64,000 nucleotides of DNA from Scylla paramamosain. Lineage: Eukaryota > Arthropoda > Malacostraca > Decapoda > Portunidae. The notes under the pieces are model-generated. The model saw only the letters and a list, made by a program, of their open reading frames with translations. It was not told where the DNA came from and did no database searches. A program made the position numbers and the translations under genes. The stretch spans positions 17,327,766 through 17,391,765 of the forward strand of contig NC_087166.1 of the NCBI RefSeq assembly GCF_035594125.1. The letters are read 5' to 3'. Shown piece by piece: positions 1-17,617 of this stretch; the stretch's first letter is position 1, and each line of letters starts with the position of its first letter.

Positions 1-65
1 ACATTATTAGGTCTCATAACGCCAAAATGCATGCCAAGCACCCTACATGGGAAAATGAAACCTTG
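1..65 (+). repeat. Satellite array, forward orientation (fragment)
   Basis: Short stub of the window-wide AT-rich satellite, read in forward orientation. It carries the A-type signature (acattattaggt, then cgccaaaatgcatgc and caccctacatggg). It is cut by the LINE fragment that follows. Confidence 0.85.
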
Positions 66-363
66 CTGCACAAGACTTTCTTATTTCTCTCATCCCTATT
101 CTCTCTACCTTTCTAATGCAAGATTTAGCCAGTATTCTCAATTATTCATCCCTTTCTCTGGTAAACTCTGGAACTCCATGCCTGCTTCTGTATGACTTCC
201 TATGACTTAAATTCCATCAAGGTAGAGGTTTCAAGACACTTATCCTTCAATTTTTGACTACCGCTTCGAACCCTGTTCCGTGACCGGAGTCTCAGTGGGA
301 TATTTTTTATTTTTTTTTATTTTTGTTGCCCTTGGCCGGTGTCCCTCCTACATAAAAAAAAAA
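66..363 (+). mobile_element. LINE-A 3' fragment (5'-truncated non-LTR retrotransposon)
   Basis: The sequence matches the 3' end of the LINE-A family seen in fuller form at 58813-62712. It holds the last codons of the ORF (conceptual [16 protein letters not shown], degraded), a 3' UTR with the conserved gttgcccttggccggtgtcc block, and a poly-A tail ending near 363. It is a typical 5'-truncated insertion into the satellite. The reading frame is too short and damaged to encode a protein. I see no clear target site duplication. Confidence 0.85.
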
Positions 364-4437
<4,074 letters not shown>

Positions 4438-6390
4438 ACAATGTAAAAAACACTCAAAACATAAATTTTTCGTCACGTTAATCTGTTTCTCCTCAAAAAA
4501 AAAAAAATGCTATTCACGCGTTTTTAGCGTTTTGATACTTAAGAATCTCAGGAACACTTATTATACAGGTTTCTTGTAATATCGTTTCATTTCCGAAATA
4601 GAGTACTTTCCTTGATTTTTGGCATTTCTGTACGTAACAGGTTCAAAACATCGAAAATACACTCTTTTCGTAATATCATTTTGTTTCTCCATGAACAGTG
4701 TTTTGCATGCCTTTTAGCGTTTCGGTACTCAATAAGTTCTAAAACACAAAACACTCAAAAGACATATTTTTTGTAATGTTGTTTTGTATTCCAATATATG
4801 GTGCTTTAAATGTATTTTAGCGTTTTCGTGCCTAAAATTCTCAAAAACACTGAAGATATCCCTATCTGAAAATGTCGTTTCGTTTCCCCATATGAAGTTC
4901 TTTATATACATTTTGGCGTTTGGTACCTAAAATTGTGAAAAAAAAAACACGTTTTTGGTAATGTTATTCAGTTTCTACATATGTAGTGCTATTCACGCGC
5001 TTTAACATTTTGTTACCTAAGAAGGTCAAAAACAGGTACAGTGCACGTTTCCGTTAGTAAAGATTTGTTTCACTATATGAGGTACTTTGCATACACTTTC
5101 CCATTTCTGTAGATAACATGCTTATAAATACTCAAAATACACATTTTTGGTAAAGTTATTCTGTTTCTACACAAACGATTTTTCCATGCGCTTTAGTGTT
5201 TTGGTACGTAAAGATAAAAAAAAAAAAAACACTCAAAAGACTTGCTTTTTGTAATGTATTTTTTATTCCAATATATAGTGCTCTTTTATTCAGTTTATTG
5301 TTTTGGTACCTAACAGACTGAAAAACACTTAAAAATGTTGAATAATTTCCCCATATAGAGAGCCTTGCATGCATTTTGGCACTTTTTGGCATTTTGAAAA
5401 ATGCTCAAAAGAAGCGCTTTTGTAATATTGTTTTGTTTATCTATATAGCGTGACATTGACGCACTTTAGAGTTTTGGTAATTAAGAATAGGGTGTACTGT
5501 ATGGATTTTGGCATTTTTTTGTAATGTTATCCTTTGTATCCATATAGAATATTAATCATACTTTTTTAGCGTTTCGTACCTAAAATGCTCAAAATCTCTC
5601 TTACTACACTTTTCTCGGAATGTCTTTTCGTTTCGCAATATAGATTAGTTTGCAGGCATTTTGGCGTTTTTCTACGTAGGATAGTCAAAAACACTCAAAA
5701 CACTACTTATTTTTGTATATTTTATTGTTTCTGCAAAAAAAAAAAAAAAAGTAGTTTTCCGTGTGTTTTGGCGTTTTTGTACGTATATAGCCTAAAAACA
5801 AAAGACGTGTTTTGTAATGTTGTTTTGTTTTCCTATATATGGTGCTTTCCCATTTTTTTTTCCTTTACAGTTTTGGCGGATACACCACAATACACACTTA
5901 CAATACACTTTTCTCGAAATTTCGTTTTCTTTCCCCATATAGGGTGCTTTTCCTGGATTTTGATGTTTTGGCACCTAACAATGTAAAACACACTCAAAAT
6001 ACACGATTTGGTAATGTTCTTCTGTTTATCCACATAGAATGCTATTCATGTGCTTTTGAGTTTTGGCACCTAAGAAACTCAAAAACACTCATAATACACT
6101 TCTCGTAACGTCCTTTCGTTTCTCATTATAAGGTACTTTCCGTGCGTTATTGCGTTTTTGTAAGTAGCAATATCGAAAACATTTCAAATACTTGTTTTTG
6201 GTAATGTTGTAGTATATCTGTAAAAAGAGTGCTTCACGTTTACGTTTCACGTAATATCGTTTCTTTTTCCTATATACTTGTTTTTGGTAATGTTATTATA
6301 TTTCTCCAATAAAGGTGTTTTGCGTGCGTTTTAGCGTTTGATACGTAACTAGCTAAATATCTCAAAAAAACACGGTTTTTTGGATTTGTA

Positions 6391-6409
6391 TTTTTTATTT
6401 TTATTATTA

Positions 6410-6452
<43 letters not shown>

Positions 6453-6500
6453 CATTATTACTATTATTATTATTATTGTTATTATTATTATTCATTTACT
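6391..6500. repeat. (ATT)n microsatellite
   Basis: Imperfect ATT/GTT/CAT trinucleotide tract inside the left inverted-duplication arm. The partner tract at 16836-16945 reads (AAT)n on the plus strand, with a different pattern of interruptions. Confidence 0.95.
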
Positions 6501-6860
6501 TTTTTTTATTCATTTTTTTTTTTTACGGGGAACTTTTAACGTTTCCATGCCTAGCATGCCCATAAACACTTAAAAGATATATTTCTGAAAATGTCTTTTC
6601 GTTTCACCATGAAGGTTCCGTGCATTTTGGTGTTTTGGTACTTAACAGCAAAACCCTAAGAATACACATTTTTGGTAATGTTGTTCTATTTCTCCATATA
6701 GAGTGCTATTCATTCCTTTTAGCGCTTTGGTATCTAAGAAACTCAAAAACACTCAAAATTCATCTCTCTCGTAATGTTCTTTTAATTCTCCATATGGTGT
6801 ATTTTCCATACATTTTGGTGGTTTTGTACGTATCAAGCTCAAAAACACTCACAACACTTG

Positions 6861-7080
6861 TTTGTTAAATTATTGTGTTTTACATGGATTATGGATTAAT
6901 GTTTTACATTAAATTATGGATGTTTTCCATCCCTTTTAGCGTTTTGGTACGTAAGTACCGAAGAATTTATTTATTTTTGTTAAATTATTGTGTTTTACAT
7001 GGATTATGTATTAATGTTTTATATTAAAATATGGATGTTTCCCATGCCTTTTAGCGTTTTGGTACGTAAGTACCCAAGAA
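6861..7080. repeat. ~115 bp tandem duplication inside the satellite
   Basis: Two adjacent copies share ttaaattattgtgtttta, then a tggattatg(g/t)attaatg block, and end in ttttagcgttttggtacgta. The block is not part of the normal monomer pattern. It also occurs in the right arm (about 16245-16495), so it predates the inverted duplication. Confidence 0.85.
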
Positions 7081-8655
7081 ACACTGAAAACATGTTTGGG
7101 TATTTTTTATTTTTTTCATATAGGGTGCTTTCCATGCTTCTTAGCGTTATGTTTCCTAACACACTCCAAAAGACACTTAAAAGATATGATTCTTGAAATG
7201 TGGTATTAATTCACCATAGAGAGAGATTTGCATGCATTTTGGCGTTGACGTAGCTAACAATGTGAAAACACTCAAAATACATGTTTTTAGTAATACTGTT
7301 GTTTCTCTATATAGAGTGTTATTCATGCGTCTTAGCATCTTGGTACCTAAAAAAGCTGAAATGCACTCATAATACGCATTTCTAGTAATGTTTTTCCGTT
7401 ACCCCATATAGGATACTTTCCATGCATTTTGGGGAAATTTGTGTTTAACAAGCTCAAACTTGCTTTTAGCAATGTTTTTCTTTCACCATTAAGTGTTTTT
7501 GTATGCGTTTTAGGATGCTGGTACGAAAAAAGCTAAGAAACACTCAAAAGATACGTTTGTAATAATATTGTTTTGTATTCAGATGTACCTAACAAGCTTT
7601 TTTAGTAATATTATTCTTTCTCCATAAAGAGTTTTTTGCATGCGTTTTAGCGTATTGATACGTAAGAAAAAGCACTCAAAAGACACGTTTATCGTAATAC
7701 TGTTTTGTATTCCGATGTTGGGTGATTTCCTTGACTTTTTGTGTTTTGGACTCTAAAACGTTCATAAACACTGAAAAGACACGTTTCTGGAAATGTCGTT
7801 TCTTTTCCTCATATAGGTTACTTTGCAATGCATTTTGGCATTTTGGTAAAAATGTAAAATCAAAATACTCAAAATACACATTTTTATGGTAATGTTATTA
7901 TGTTTCTTCATATAGAATGCTACTGAAGCGTTTTTCGTACCTAAGAAATAAAAAAAGAACACTCATTATACACGTTTCTCATAATCTCCATTCGTTTTCC
8001 TGTTTGCATGCATTTTTTTCTTTTTGTTACCTAACGACCTCAAATCCACTCGCAATAGAAGTTTTTGGTAACTTTGTTCTGTTACTTCAAATAATGTTTT
8101 TTTTTTTTTCCCTGCATTTTGTTGTTTGGTACCGAACATGGTAAAAAGAAAACACTTAAAACACCTTTTTGGTAATGTTCTGTTTTTTCCATATAGAGTG
8201 TTTTTCATGTACACTCATTATACATGTTTTTGGTGATATCTCGTTTCACAATAAAGGGTACTTTCCATGCATTTTTGCTTTTTTCTAGGTAAGAATAAAA
8301 AAAAAACACAATATCCACTGTTTTGGTAATGTTTTTCTTCTTGTTCATAGAAGAGTGTTTTGCATGCGTTTTAGCGTTTTGGTATTTAAAAAGCTTAAAA
8401 ACATTCAATAGACACGTTTTTGGTAATGTAGATTTGTACTCCTATACAGGGAGATTTCGATGTTTTAACTGTTTTGATGCCTAACATCCTGTAAACACTC
8501 AAAAGACGCTTTTCTGATTATGTCGTTTCTTTTCACTATATAAAGGGCTTTCCAAGCATTTTGGCGTTTAGTACCAAACAATGTGAAAATTACTCAAAAC
8601 ACACATTCTTTATAATGTTCTGTTTCTTCATATAGACTGCTATTTAAGCGTTTTT

Positions 8656-10457
8656 GCGATTTTTTTTTTTTTTATGTAGGAGGGACAGTGGCCAAGGGCA
8701 ACATAAATACAATAAAAAAATATATAAAAATGCCCACTGAAATGCCAGTCCCATAAAAGGGTCCAAAGCGGTAGTCAAAAATTGAAGGATAAGTGTCTTG
8801 AAACCTCCCTCTTGAAGGAATTCAACATTGCGGCGATGCAACATTGCGGCGATGAGAGAGAGGCTGAAGACAGTCAGTTAGAGGAGAGGAGTTGATGAGA
8901 CGAAAAGCTTTTGATTCCACCCTGTCTAGAAGAGCAGTATGAGTGGAACCCACCCAGACATGTGAAGCATACTCCATACATGGACGGATAAGGCCCTTGT
9001 AAAGAGTTAGCAGCTGAGGGGTGAGAAAAAAACTGGCGGAAACGTCTCAGGACACCTAACTTCGTAAAAGCTGTTTTTAGCTACAGATGAGATGAGAAGT
9101 TTCCACTTCAGATTATAAGTAAATACAAACCAAGGATGTTCAGTGAAGAAAAGGGGGACAGTTGAGTGTCACTGAAGAAGAGAGGATAGTTGTCTGGAAG
9201 GTTGTGTCGAGTTGATAGATGGAGGAACTGAGTTTTTGAGGCATTGAACAATACCAAGTTTGCTCTGCCACAATCAGAAATTTTAGAAAGATCAGAAGTC
9301 AAGCGTTCTGTGGCATCCCTGCGTTAAATGATTACTACCTGAAGGGTTGGACGTCCATGAAAAGACGTGGAAAAGTGCAGGGTGGTATCATCAGCGTAAG
9401 AGTGGATAGGACAAGAAGTTTTTTTTTGAAGATCACCAATGAATAAGAAGAAGAGAGTGGGTGACAGGACAGAACCCTGAGGAACACCACTGTTAATAGA
9501 TTTAGGAGAACAGTGACCGTCTACCACAGCAACAATAGAACGGTCAGAAAGAAAACTTGAGATGAAGTAACAGAGAGAAGGATAGAAGCCGTAGGAGGGT
9601 AGTTTGGAAATCAAAGCTAAGTGCCAGACTCTATCAAAAGCTTTTGATATGTCCAAGGCAACAGCAAAAATTTCACCAAAATCTCTAAACGAGGCTGGAT
9701 GACCAAGACTCAATAAGGAAAGCCAGAAGATCACCAGTAGAGCGGCCTTGATGGAACCCATATTGGCAATCAGATAGACGGTTGTGAAGCGATAGATGTT
9801 TAAGAATCTTCCTGTTGAGGATAGATTCAAAAACTTTAGATAGGCAGGAAATTAAAGCAATAGGACGGTAGTTTGAGGGATTATAACGGTCATCCTTTTT
9901 ACCAACAGGCTGAATGTAGGCAAATTTTCAGCAAGAAGGAAAGGTAGATGTTGACAGACAGAGCTGAAAGAGTTTGACTAAGCAAGGTGCAAACACGGAG
10001 GCACAGTTTCGGAGAACAATAGGAGGGACCCATCAGGTCCGTAAGCCTTCCGAGGGTTTAGGCCAGCGAGGGCATGGAAAACATCATTGCGAAGAGTTTT
10101 AATAGGTAGCATGAAGTAGTTAGAGCGTGGAGGAGAGGGAGGAACAGGCCCAGAATCGTCCAAGGTAGAGTTTTTGGCATAGGTGTGAGCGAAGAGTTCA
10201 GCTTTAGAAATAGATGTGATAGCAGTGGTGCCATCTGGTTGAAATAAAGGAGGGAAAGAAGAAGAAGCAGTTATTGGAGATGTTTTTGGCTAGATGCCAG
10301 AAGTCACGAGGGGAGTTAGATCTTGAAAGGTTTTGACACTTTCTGTTAATGAAGGAGTTTTTGGCTAGTTGGAGAACAGACTTGGCATGGTTCCGGGCAA
10401 AAATATAAAGTGCATGAGATTCTGGTGATGGAAGGCTTTTACCTAAGGTCAATAACA
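8656..10457 (-). mobile_element. LINE-A copy, 5'-truncated, minus strand
   Basis: On the minus strand this runs from the middle of the ORF to the poly-A tail (poly-T at 8656-8672 on plus). The 3' UTR carries ttgcccttggccactgtcc. It is truncated near 10457, where satellite resumes. About 220 bp of the 3' coding end is missing at about 8820-8830 compared with the copies at 30960-31215 and 61790-62000, and an 18 bp caacattgcggcgatg block is duplicated there. It sits in the spacer of the large inverted duplication. Confidence 0.9.
8830..10457 (-). pseudogene. LINE-A reverse transcriptase, broken
   Basis: Recognisable pieces of the LINE-A RT in order: linker ([19 protein letters not shown], 10204-10458), [15 protein letters not shown] (about 10050), FAVALDISKAFDRVWHLAL (about 9640), SGVPQGSVLSPTLFFLFIGD (about 9480), HSYADDTTLHFS (about 9390) and FNASKTQFLHLSTRHN (about 9230). 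The catalytic YADD is kept. Several frameshifts and stops separate the pieces, for example at 9830, 9978 and 10163. The endonuclease domain is absent because of 5' truncation. Confidence 0.85.
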
Positions 10458-13400
10458 TTAATGATACAGGTTTCTGGTAACTATATGTTGCTTCACCATA
10501 TCATGTATTTTACATACATTTTGCCGTTTTTGTACCTAACAAGCTCCAAAATATTATAAAAAAAAAACATGTTTTTGGTAATGTTATTCTGTTTCTCCAT
10601 AAAGGATGTTTTGCATTCGTTTTATCGTTTTGATTTGTAAGTAGCTCAAGAATATTTGAAATACGTGTTTTTGTTGATGCTCTTGTGTGTGTTTTTTGTT
10701 TTTTTTTCATATAGAGTGCTATTCACATGTTTTTTGCGTTTAAAACAATTGCTTAAAAACAATAAAAAAAAATATATGTTTCTTGATGTGTAGCTTTATT
10801 TCACATGATTTTTAGGGTTTGGTACTTAACACGCTCAAAAACCCTTAAAACACACGTTTCTGTTAAGCTTATTCTATTTCCCCATAATGAGTGGTTTTCA
10901 TGCTTTTAAGTACATAACAATGTGAAAAAAGACTCAAAACATGCGTTTTTGGTATGTTGTTCTGTTTCTCCATATAGAGTGCTATTCATGCATTTTTTTG
11001 CTAACTGGTACCTAAAGAGCTCAAAAATAATAATTATACACGTTTCTCATGCTGTTCTTTCGTTTCCCCACATAGAGTGGCTTGCATGCATTTTGGCTGA
11101 AACCCACTTACAATACACGTTATTGGTAATCTTATTCTGTTTCTAGGAATCACATGTTTTGGTTTCATTTTGGTGTTTTGGTACCTAACAAGGTGAAAAA
11201 CACTCAAAATACACGTGTTTGGTAATGTTGTTCTGTGTCTCCATATACAGTCTTTTATCCAGCGTTCCAATGTAAAGTACTTTGTACACCTTTTGGCGTT
11301 TTTATACGTAAAAGCTCAAGAAACAATCAAATTTTCAGTTTTGATAATGTTATTTTGTTTGTCCATAAAATAAGTTTTGCATGCATTTCAGCGTTTTGGT
11401 ATGGAAGAGACACGGTATGAACCACGGTATGGTATGAAAAGACACGTTTTTGGTAATATTGTTTTTCTTTTCCATATACGGTGCTTTCCATGCTTTTTTA
11501 ACATTTTGGTGCCTAAAAACATTGAAAAACACTCAAAAGACACCGTTCTGATGATGTCGTTTCTCTTCTGCACATCAAGTGTTTTTAATGCATTTTGGCG
11601 TTTTAGTACCATACGATGTGATAAACATTCAAAATACACGTTTATAGTGATGTTTTTCTGTTTCTCCATATAAAGTTCTATCCAAGCGTTTTTGCGGTTT
11701 GGTACCTAAGAAGCTCGAAAACGACCATATTACACGTTTCTGGTAATATAATTTTTTTTCATATTATATTTACCGTTTTGGTAACTAACTCACTCAAAAA
11801 CGCTTAAAAAATATTTTTTTGGTAAAGATGTTTCGTTTCTAAAGAGTGGATTGTTTTTTTTTTTTTTTTTTTTTTGGTACCTAACAAAGCGAAAAACACT
11901 CAAACGTCTTTTGTAAAAATGTTCTTTCTCTCCATATGGAGTGCTATTGACACATTTTAGTTTTGCTACCTAAGAAGGTCAAAAATACTCACAAAACACG
12001 TTTCTGCTTTTTTTTTTATTTTGGCACTTAACAATGTTAAAAACACTCAAAACAGATGTTTTTCGTAATGTTGTTCTCTTTCTCCATATAAAGTGCTATT
12101 TACTCGTTTTAGCGTTTTGTTACCTAAGAAACGTTTCTTGTAATATCATTTCCTTTCACATAAAAGGCACTTTGCATGCATTTCGGCGTTTTTGTACATC
12201 ACAAGCTCAAAAACACTGAAAATACACGTTTTTGGTATTGTTATTCTGTTTCTCCATAAAAGGGTTTCACTGTGTTTTAGCGTCTTAGTTCGTAAGAACC
12301 TCATAAGAAACTCAAAAGATACTTTTTTGGTACTGTTGTTTTCTTCCACTAAAGAGTGCATTCCATGCATTTTAACGTTTTGGTTCATAAAACGCTGGAA
12401 AACATTGAAAAGGCAGGTTTCTGGTAATGTCTTTTCGTTTCCCCATATAAAGTGCTTTGGATGCATTATAGCGTTTTGGTATCTAAAAATGTGAAATACT
12501 CTAAAAACACACGTTTTTGTAATGTTGTTCTGTTTTTCCATTTAGAGTACGATTAAAGCGTTTTAGTGTTTTAGTACATAAGAATCTAAAAAAAAAAAAA
12601 AAAAAAAAACAATCATTATACAGTTTTCTGGTAATATCGTTTTTTTTTTTCACCATAGAATACCTTGCATGTATTTTGCCGTTTCTGTACATAATTAGCT
12701 CTTTTTTTTCTGTTTCTCCTTAAAGCGTGTTTTGCATGTATTTCAGGGTTTACACAGAAAAAGAAAAAAAACATAAAAAAGGCACGTTTCTAGTAGTCAC
12801 TTCGTTTCCTTCTATAAAGCATGCATTTTGTCGTTTTGGTATCTAAAAATGTGAAAAACTCTCAAAACAGTTTTTTTTATTGTTCTGTTTCTCCAAATAG
12901 GGTACGTTTCACGCGTTTTAGCGTTTTGGTACATAAAAATCTATAAAAAAAAACATTAATAATACCCGTTTTATATTTATTTATTTATTTATTTATTTAT
13001 TTTTCATCATATAGGGCGCTTTGCATGCATTTCACCGTTTCTCTACCGAACAAGATAAAAAATACTCCAAGTACATTTTTTTCTTGGCTAATTTTTTTAT
13101 TATTATTATTTTTTTTTTCATCACATAAGGTAATTTGCATGCATTTTGACATTTCTCTACCGAACAAGCTTAAAAGACAACCAAAACATATATTTTTGTT
13201 GATATTTTTCAGTTTCTCCATAAAGGGAGTTTTCCATGCGTTTTAGTATTTTGGTACATAAGAAGCTCAAAAACTAAAAAAAAAAAAAAAAAAAAAAAAA
13301 GTCTTTGGTAATGTTTTATATTCCAATAAAGGGTACTTTCCATGCTTTTTAACGTTTTCGTATCTAACACACTCAAAAACACTCAAAAGACACGGTTCTG

Positions 13401-15026
13401 ATAATGCCATTTTTTTCCCCATACAGAGAGCTTTACATGCATTTTGACGTTGTGGTACTTACCAGTGTGAAAAAAAAGAATAAAAATAAATCAATAAATA
13501 AAAATAAACGTTTTTGGTGATGTTCTTTTTCTTCATATAAAGTGCTATTCACGCGTTCTAAAATTTTGGTACCTAAGAATCTCAAAATACATGTTTCTCG
13601 TAATGCCGATCCGTTTCCCTATATAGAGTTGTTCGCAACCATTTTAGCCTTTTTGGAACCTAACAATGTGAAAGAAAATAAATAGAATACACGTTTATCA
13701 TAAAGTTGTTTTGTTTTTCATTATATAGTGCTCTTTACGCGTTATTGTGTTTTGGTACCTCAGAAACTCAGAAACACTCATTATACACGTTTTTCATAAT
13801 GTCTTTTTGTTTCTCCATATAGAGTGATTTGCATGCATTTTGGCGTTTTGGCACCTAACAAGGTCAAACAACCAATACACAATGTTACCAACATTGTTCT
13901 GTTTCTTCAAATAACTTGCTTTGTATGCATTTTGACATTTTGGTACCTAACAAAACACGGTTTTGGTAATCTTGTTCTGTTTCTTCATATAGAATGCCTT
14001 TCAAGCTTTTTAGTGTTTTGGTATCTTAAAAGCTCACAAACACACATTATATACGTTTCTGTTAATATCGTTTCGTTTCTCAATTTAGGGTAGATTACAT
14101 GTATTTTGGCGTTTTTCTATGTAAGAAGTTCAAAAACACTCAAAATAGATGATTTTGGTAATGTTATTCCGTGTGTCCATAAAGAGCGTTTTACACATGT
14201 TTCAACGTTTTGGTATGAAAAAAAAAAAAATTAAAACACACAAAAGACACGGTTTTGTTAAAGTTGATTTTGTATTCTCAAATATGGCGCATGCCATGGT
14301 TTTTTTTAGGGCTTTGGTGCCTAACACGCTCATAAGCACTCAAAAGCCATGTGTCTGGCAACGGCATATAAAGCTCTTTGTATGCATTTTGTCGTTTTGG
14401 TACCTAACAATGTGAAAAAAAAAAATCAAAATACACGTTTTTTTGTAATGTTTTTTTTTCTGTTTCCCATATTCAATGCCATTCACTTATTTTAGCATTT
14501 TGGTACTAAAGAATCTAAAAAAAAAAAACACTCATAATTCACGTTTCTGATAATATCGTTTATTTCATCATATAAGGTACTTTGCATGCATTTAGATGTT
14601 TCTGTTACTAACAAGCTAAAAAATACTCAAAATACACATTTTTGGGGGTAATATTATTCTGTATCTCCATAAGAATGCTTTTGCATGCGTTTTACCATTT
14701 TGATATGTAAGAAGCTCATAAACACTCCAAAGACACGTTTTTGGTAATATTATCTTGTATTCCCATATAATGTGTTTTCTATACTTTTTTTACGTTTTCG
14801 TGCGTAACACACCCACAATTCTCAAACGACACGTTTCTGGTCATATCATTTCGTTTCATCATATAGAGTGCTTTGAGTGAAAAACACTCAAAATAAACGC
14901 TTTTAGTAATGTTGTTCTGTTTGTCCATATATAATGTTATTCACACGTTTAAGAGATTTAGAACTTAAAAATCTGAAAAAGAAGAAACACTTATAATAAA
15001 CGTTTCTTGTAATGTCCTTTTCTAGT
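10458..15026 (-). repeat. Five-monomer higher-order satellite, reverse orientation
   Basis: Continuation of the reverse-oriented array up to the strand switch at about 15026. Monomers here are interrupted by homopolymers (11850-11872 T, 12588-12609 A, 13275-13300 A) and by a (TTTA)n tract at about 12972-13002. No gene is supported. Confidence 0.9.
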
Positions 15027-15039
15027 TACGTACCAAAGA

Positions 15040-16873
15040 AAAACGCAAAAATGCATGGAAAGTACCCTTTATTGTGAAACGAGATATCACCAAAAACATG
15101 TATAATGAGTGTACATGAAAAACACTCTATATGGAAAAAAACAGAACATTACCAAAAAGGTGTTTTAAGTGTTTTCTTTTTACCATGTTCGGTACCAAAC
15201 AACAAAATGCAGGGAAAAAAAAAAAAACATTATTTGAAGTAACAGAACAAAGTTACCAAAAACTTGTATTGCGAGTGGATTTGAGGTCGTTAGGTAACAA
15301 AAAAGAAAAAAATGCATGCAAACAGGAAAACGAATGGAGATTATGAGAAACGTGTATAATGAGTGTTCTTTTTTTTATTTCTTAGGTACGAAAACGGAAA
15401 AACGCTTCAGTAGCACTCTATATGAAGAAACATAATAACATTACCATAAAAATGTGTATTTTGAGTATTTTGATTTTACATTTTTACCAAAACGCCAAAA
15501 TGCATTGCAAAGTAACCTATATGAGGAAAAGAAACGACATTTCCAGAAACGTGTCTTTTCAGTGTTTATGAACGTTTTAGAGTCCAAAACACAAAAAAGT
15601 CAAGGAAATCACCCAACATCGGAATACAAAACAGTATTACGATAAACGTGTCTTTTGAGTGCTTTTTCTTACGTATCAACACGCTAAAACACATGCAAAA
15701 AACTCTTTATGGAGAAAGAATAATATTACTAAAAAAGCTTGTTAGGTACATCTGAATACAAAACAATATTATCACAAACGTATCTTTTGAGTGTTTCTTA
15801 GCTTTTTCGTACCAGCATCCTAAAACGCATACAAAAACACTTAATGGTGAAAGAAAAACATTGCTAAAAGCAAGTTTGAGCTTGTTAGACACAAATTTCT
15901 CCAAAATGCATGGAAAGTATCCTATATGGGGTAACGGAAAAACATTACTAGAAATGCGTATTATGAGTGCATTTCAGCTTTTTTAGGTACCAAGATGCTA
16001 AGACGCATGAATAACACTCTATATAGAGAAACAACAGTATTACTAAAAACATGTATTTTGAGTGTTTTCACATTGTTAGCTACGTCAACGCCAAAATGCA
16101 TGCAAATCTCTCTCTATGGTGAATTAATACCACATTTCAAGAATCATATCTTTTAAGTGTCTTTTGGAGTGTGTTAGGAAACATAACGCTAAGAAGCATG
16201 GAAAGCACCCTATATGAAAAAAAAAAAAAAAAAAAAAGCTACCCAAACATGTTGACAGTGTTTCTTGGGTACTTACGTACCAAAACGGTAAAAGGCATGG
16301 AAAACATCCATATTTTAATATAAAACATTAATACATAATCCATGTAAAACACAATAATTTAACAAAAAAAAAAAAAAATTCTTCGGTACTTACGTACCAA
16401 AACGCTAAAAGGGATGGAAAACATCCATAATTCAATGTAAAACATTAATCCATAATCCATGTAAAACACAATAATTTAACAAACAAGTGTTGTGAGTGTT
16501 TTTGAGCTTGATACGTACAAAACCACCAAAATTTATGGAAAATACACCATATGGAGAATTAAAAGAACATTACGAGAGAGATGAATTTTGAGTGTTTTTG
16601 AGTTTCTTAGATACCAAAGCGCTAAAAGGAATGAATAGCACTCTATATGGAGAAATAGAACAACATTACCAAAAATGTGTATTCTTAGGGTTTTGCTGTT
16701 AAGTACCAAAACGCCAAAATGCACGGAACCTTTATGGTGAAACGAAAAGACATTTTCAGAAATATATCTTTTAAGTGTTTATGGGCATGCTAGGCATGGA
16801 AACGTTAAAAGTTCCCCGTAAAAAAAAAAAAAAAAATAAAAATAATAATAATAATAATAACAATAATAATAAC

Positions 16874-16926
<53 letters not shown>

Positions 16927-17617
16927 TAATAATAAAAATAAAAATACAAATCCAAAAAACCGTGTTTTTTTGAGAGATATTTAGCTAGTTACGTACCAAA
17001 CGCTAAAACGCACGCAAAACACCTTTATTGGAGAAATATAATAACATTACCAAAAACAAGTATATAGGAAAAAGAAACGATATTACGTGAAACGTAAACG
17101 TGAAGCACTCTTTTTACAGATATACTACAACATTACCAAAAACAGGTATTTGAAATGTTTTCGATATTGTTACTTACAAAAACGCAATAACGCACGGAAA
17201 GTACCTTATAATGAGAAACGAAAGGACGTTACGAGAAGTGTATTATGAGTGTTTTTGAGTTTCTTAGGTGCCAAAACTCAAAAGCACATGAATAGCATTC
17301 TATGTGGATAAACAGAAGAACATTACCAAATCGTGTATTTTGAGTGTGTTTTACATTGTTAGGTGCCAAAAAATCAAAATCCAGGAAAAGCACCCTATAT
17401 GGGGAAAGAAAACGAAATTTCGAGAAAAGTGTATTGTAAGTGTGTATTGTGGTGTATCCGCCAAAACTGTAAAAGAAAAATAAATGGGAAAGCACCATAT
17501 ATAGGAAAACAAAACAACATTACAAAACACGTCTTTTGTTTTTAGGCTATATACGTACAAAAACGCCAAAACACATGGAAAACTACTTTTATTTTGCAGA
17601 AACAATAAAATTTACAA
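15040..17617 (+). repeat. Right arm of the 2.58 kb inverted duplication
   Basis: Reverse complement of 5708-8283, collinear and nearly identical outside microsatellites. The inner end (about 15040) coincides with the point where the satellite changes from reverse to forward orientation. The outer end is at about 17617 (aataaaatttacaaaaata), after which the two flanks differ. Arm lengths are almost equal (2576 and 2578 bp), so few large indels have accumulated. Confidence 0.9.
16836..16945. repeat. (AAT)n microsatellite
   Basis: Trinucleotide tract in the right inverted-duplication arm, partner of the (ATT)n at 6391-6500. Its apparent polyasparagine frame is only a by-product. Confidence 0.95.

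Larger units (their letters stand above)
5708..8283 (-). repeat. Left arm of a 2.58 kb inverted duplication
   Basis: This block returns as its reverse complement at 15040-17617. Collinearity runs from the inner end (gcaaaaatgcatggaaag on the minus strand at about 8280) to the outer end (tttattgtttctgc at about 5725), where homology stops. The match includes non-satellite peculiarities: the (ATT)n tract at 6391-6500, the ~115 bp internal tandem duplication at 6861-7080 and the ccctcatttggag-like private variants. An 89-codon conceptual frame at 5839-6108 differs from its partner at 17229-17498 at only three residues. Confidence 0.9.
4438..8655 (-). repeat. Five-monomer higher-order satellite, reverse orientation
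   Basis: The same ~96-97 bp satellite, now reverse complemented. Recurrent blocks read tttggcgttttggtacctaa and gaaacactcaaaatacacg on the plus strand. The segment 5708-8283 is one arm of a large inverted duplication. Many poly-T/poly-A tracts and small indels occur. No gene is supported. Confidence 0.9.

Noticed and set aside
11377..12541. Small open frames of 60-133 codons throughout the satellite, some rich in Phe/Cys or in Lys/Asn
   Set aside because: They recur with the satellite monomers in shifted forms, lack conserved starts, and vary with indels. They are chance frames in an AT-rich tandem repeat.
16775..16984. Polyasparagine open frame
   Set aside because: It is a translation of the (AAT)n tract in the right inverted-duplication arm.
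5708..17617. Large inverted repeat read as terminal inverted repeats of one 12 kb DNA transposon
   Set aside because: The arms are satellite sequence, no transposase belongs to the spacer, no target duplication is seen, and the flanks are the same satellite.
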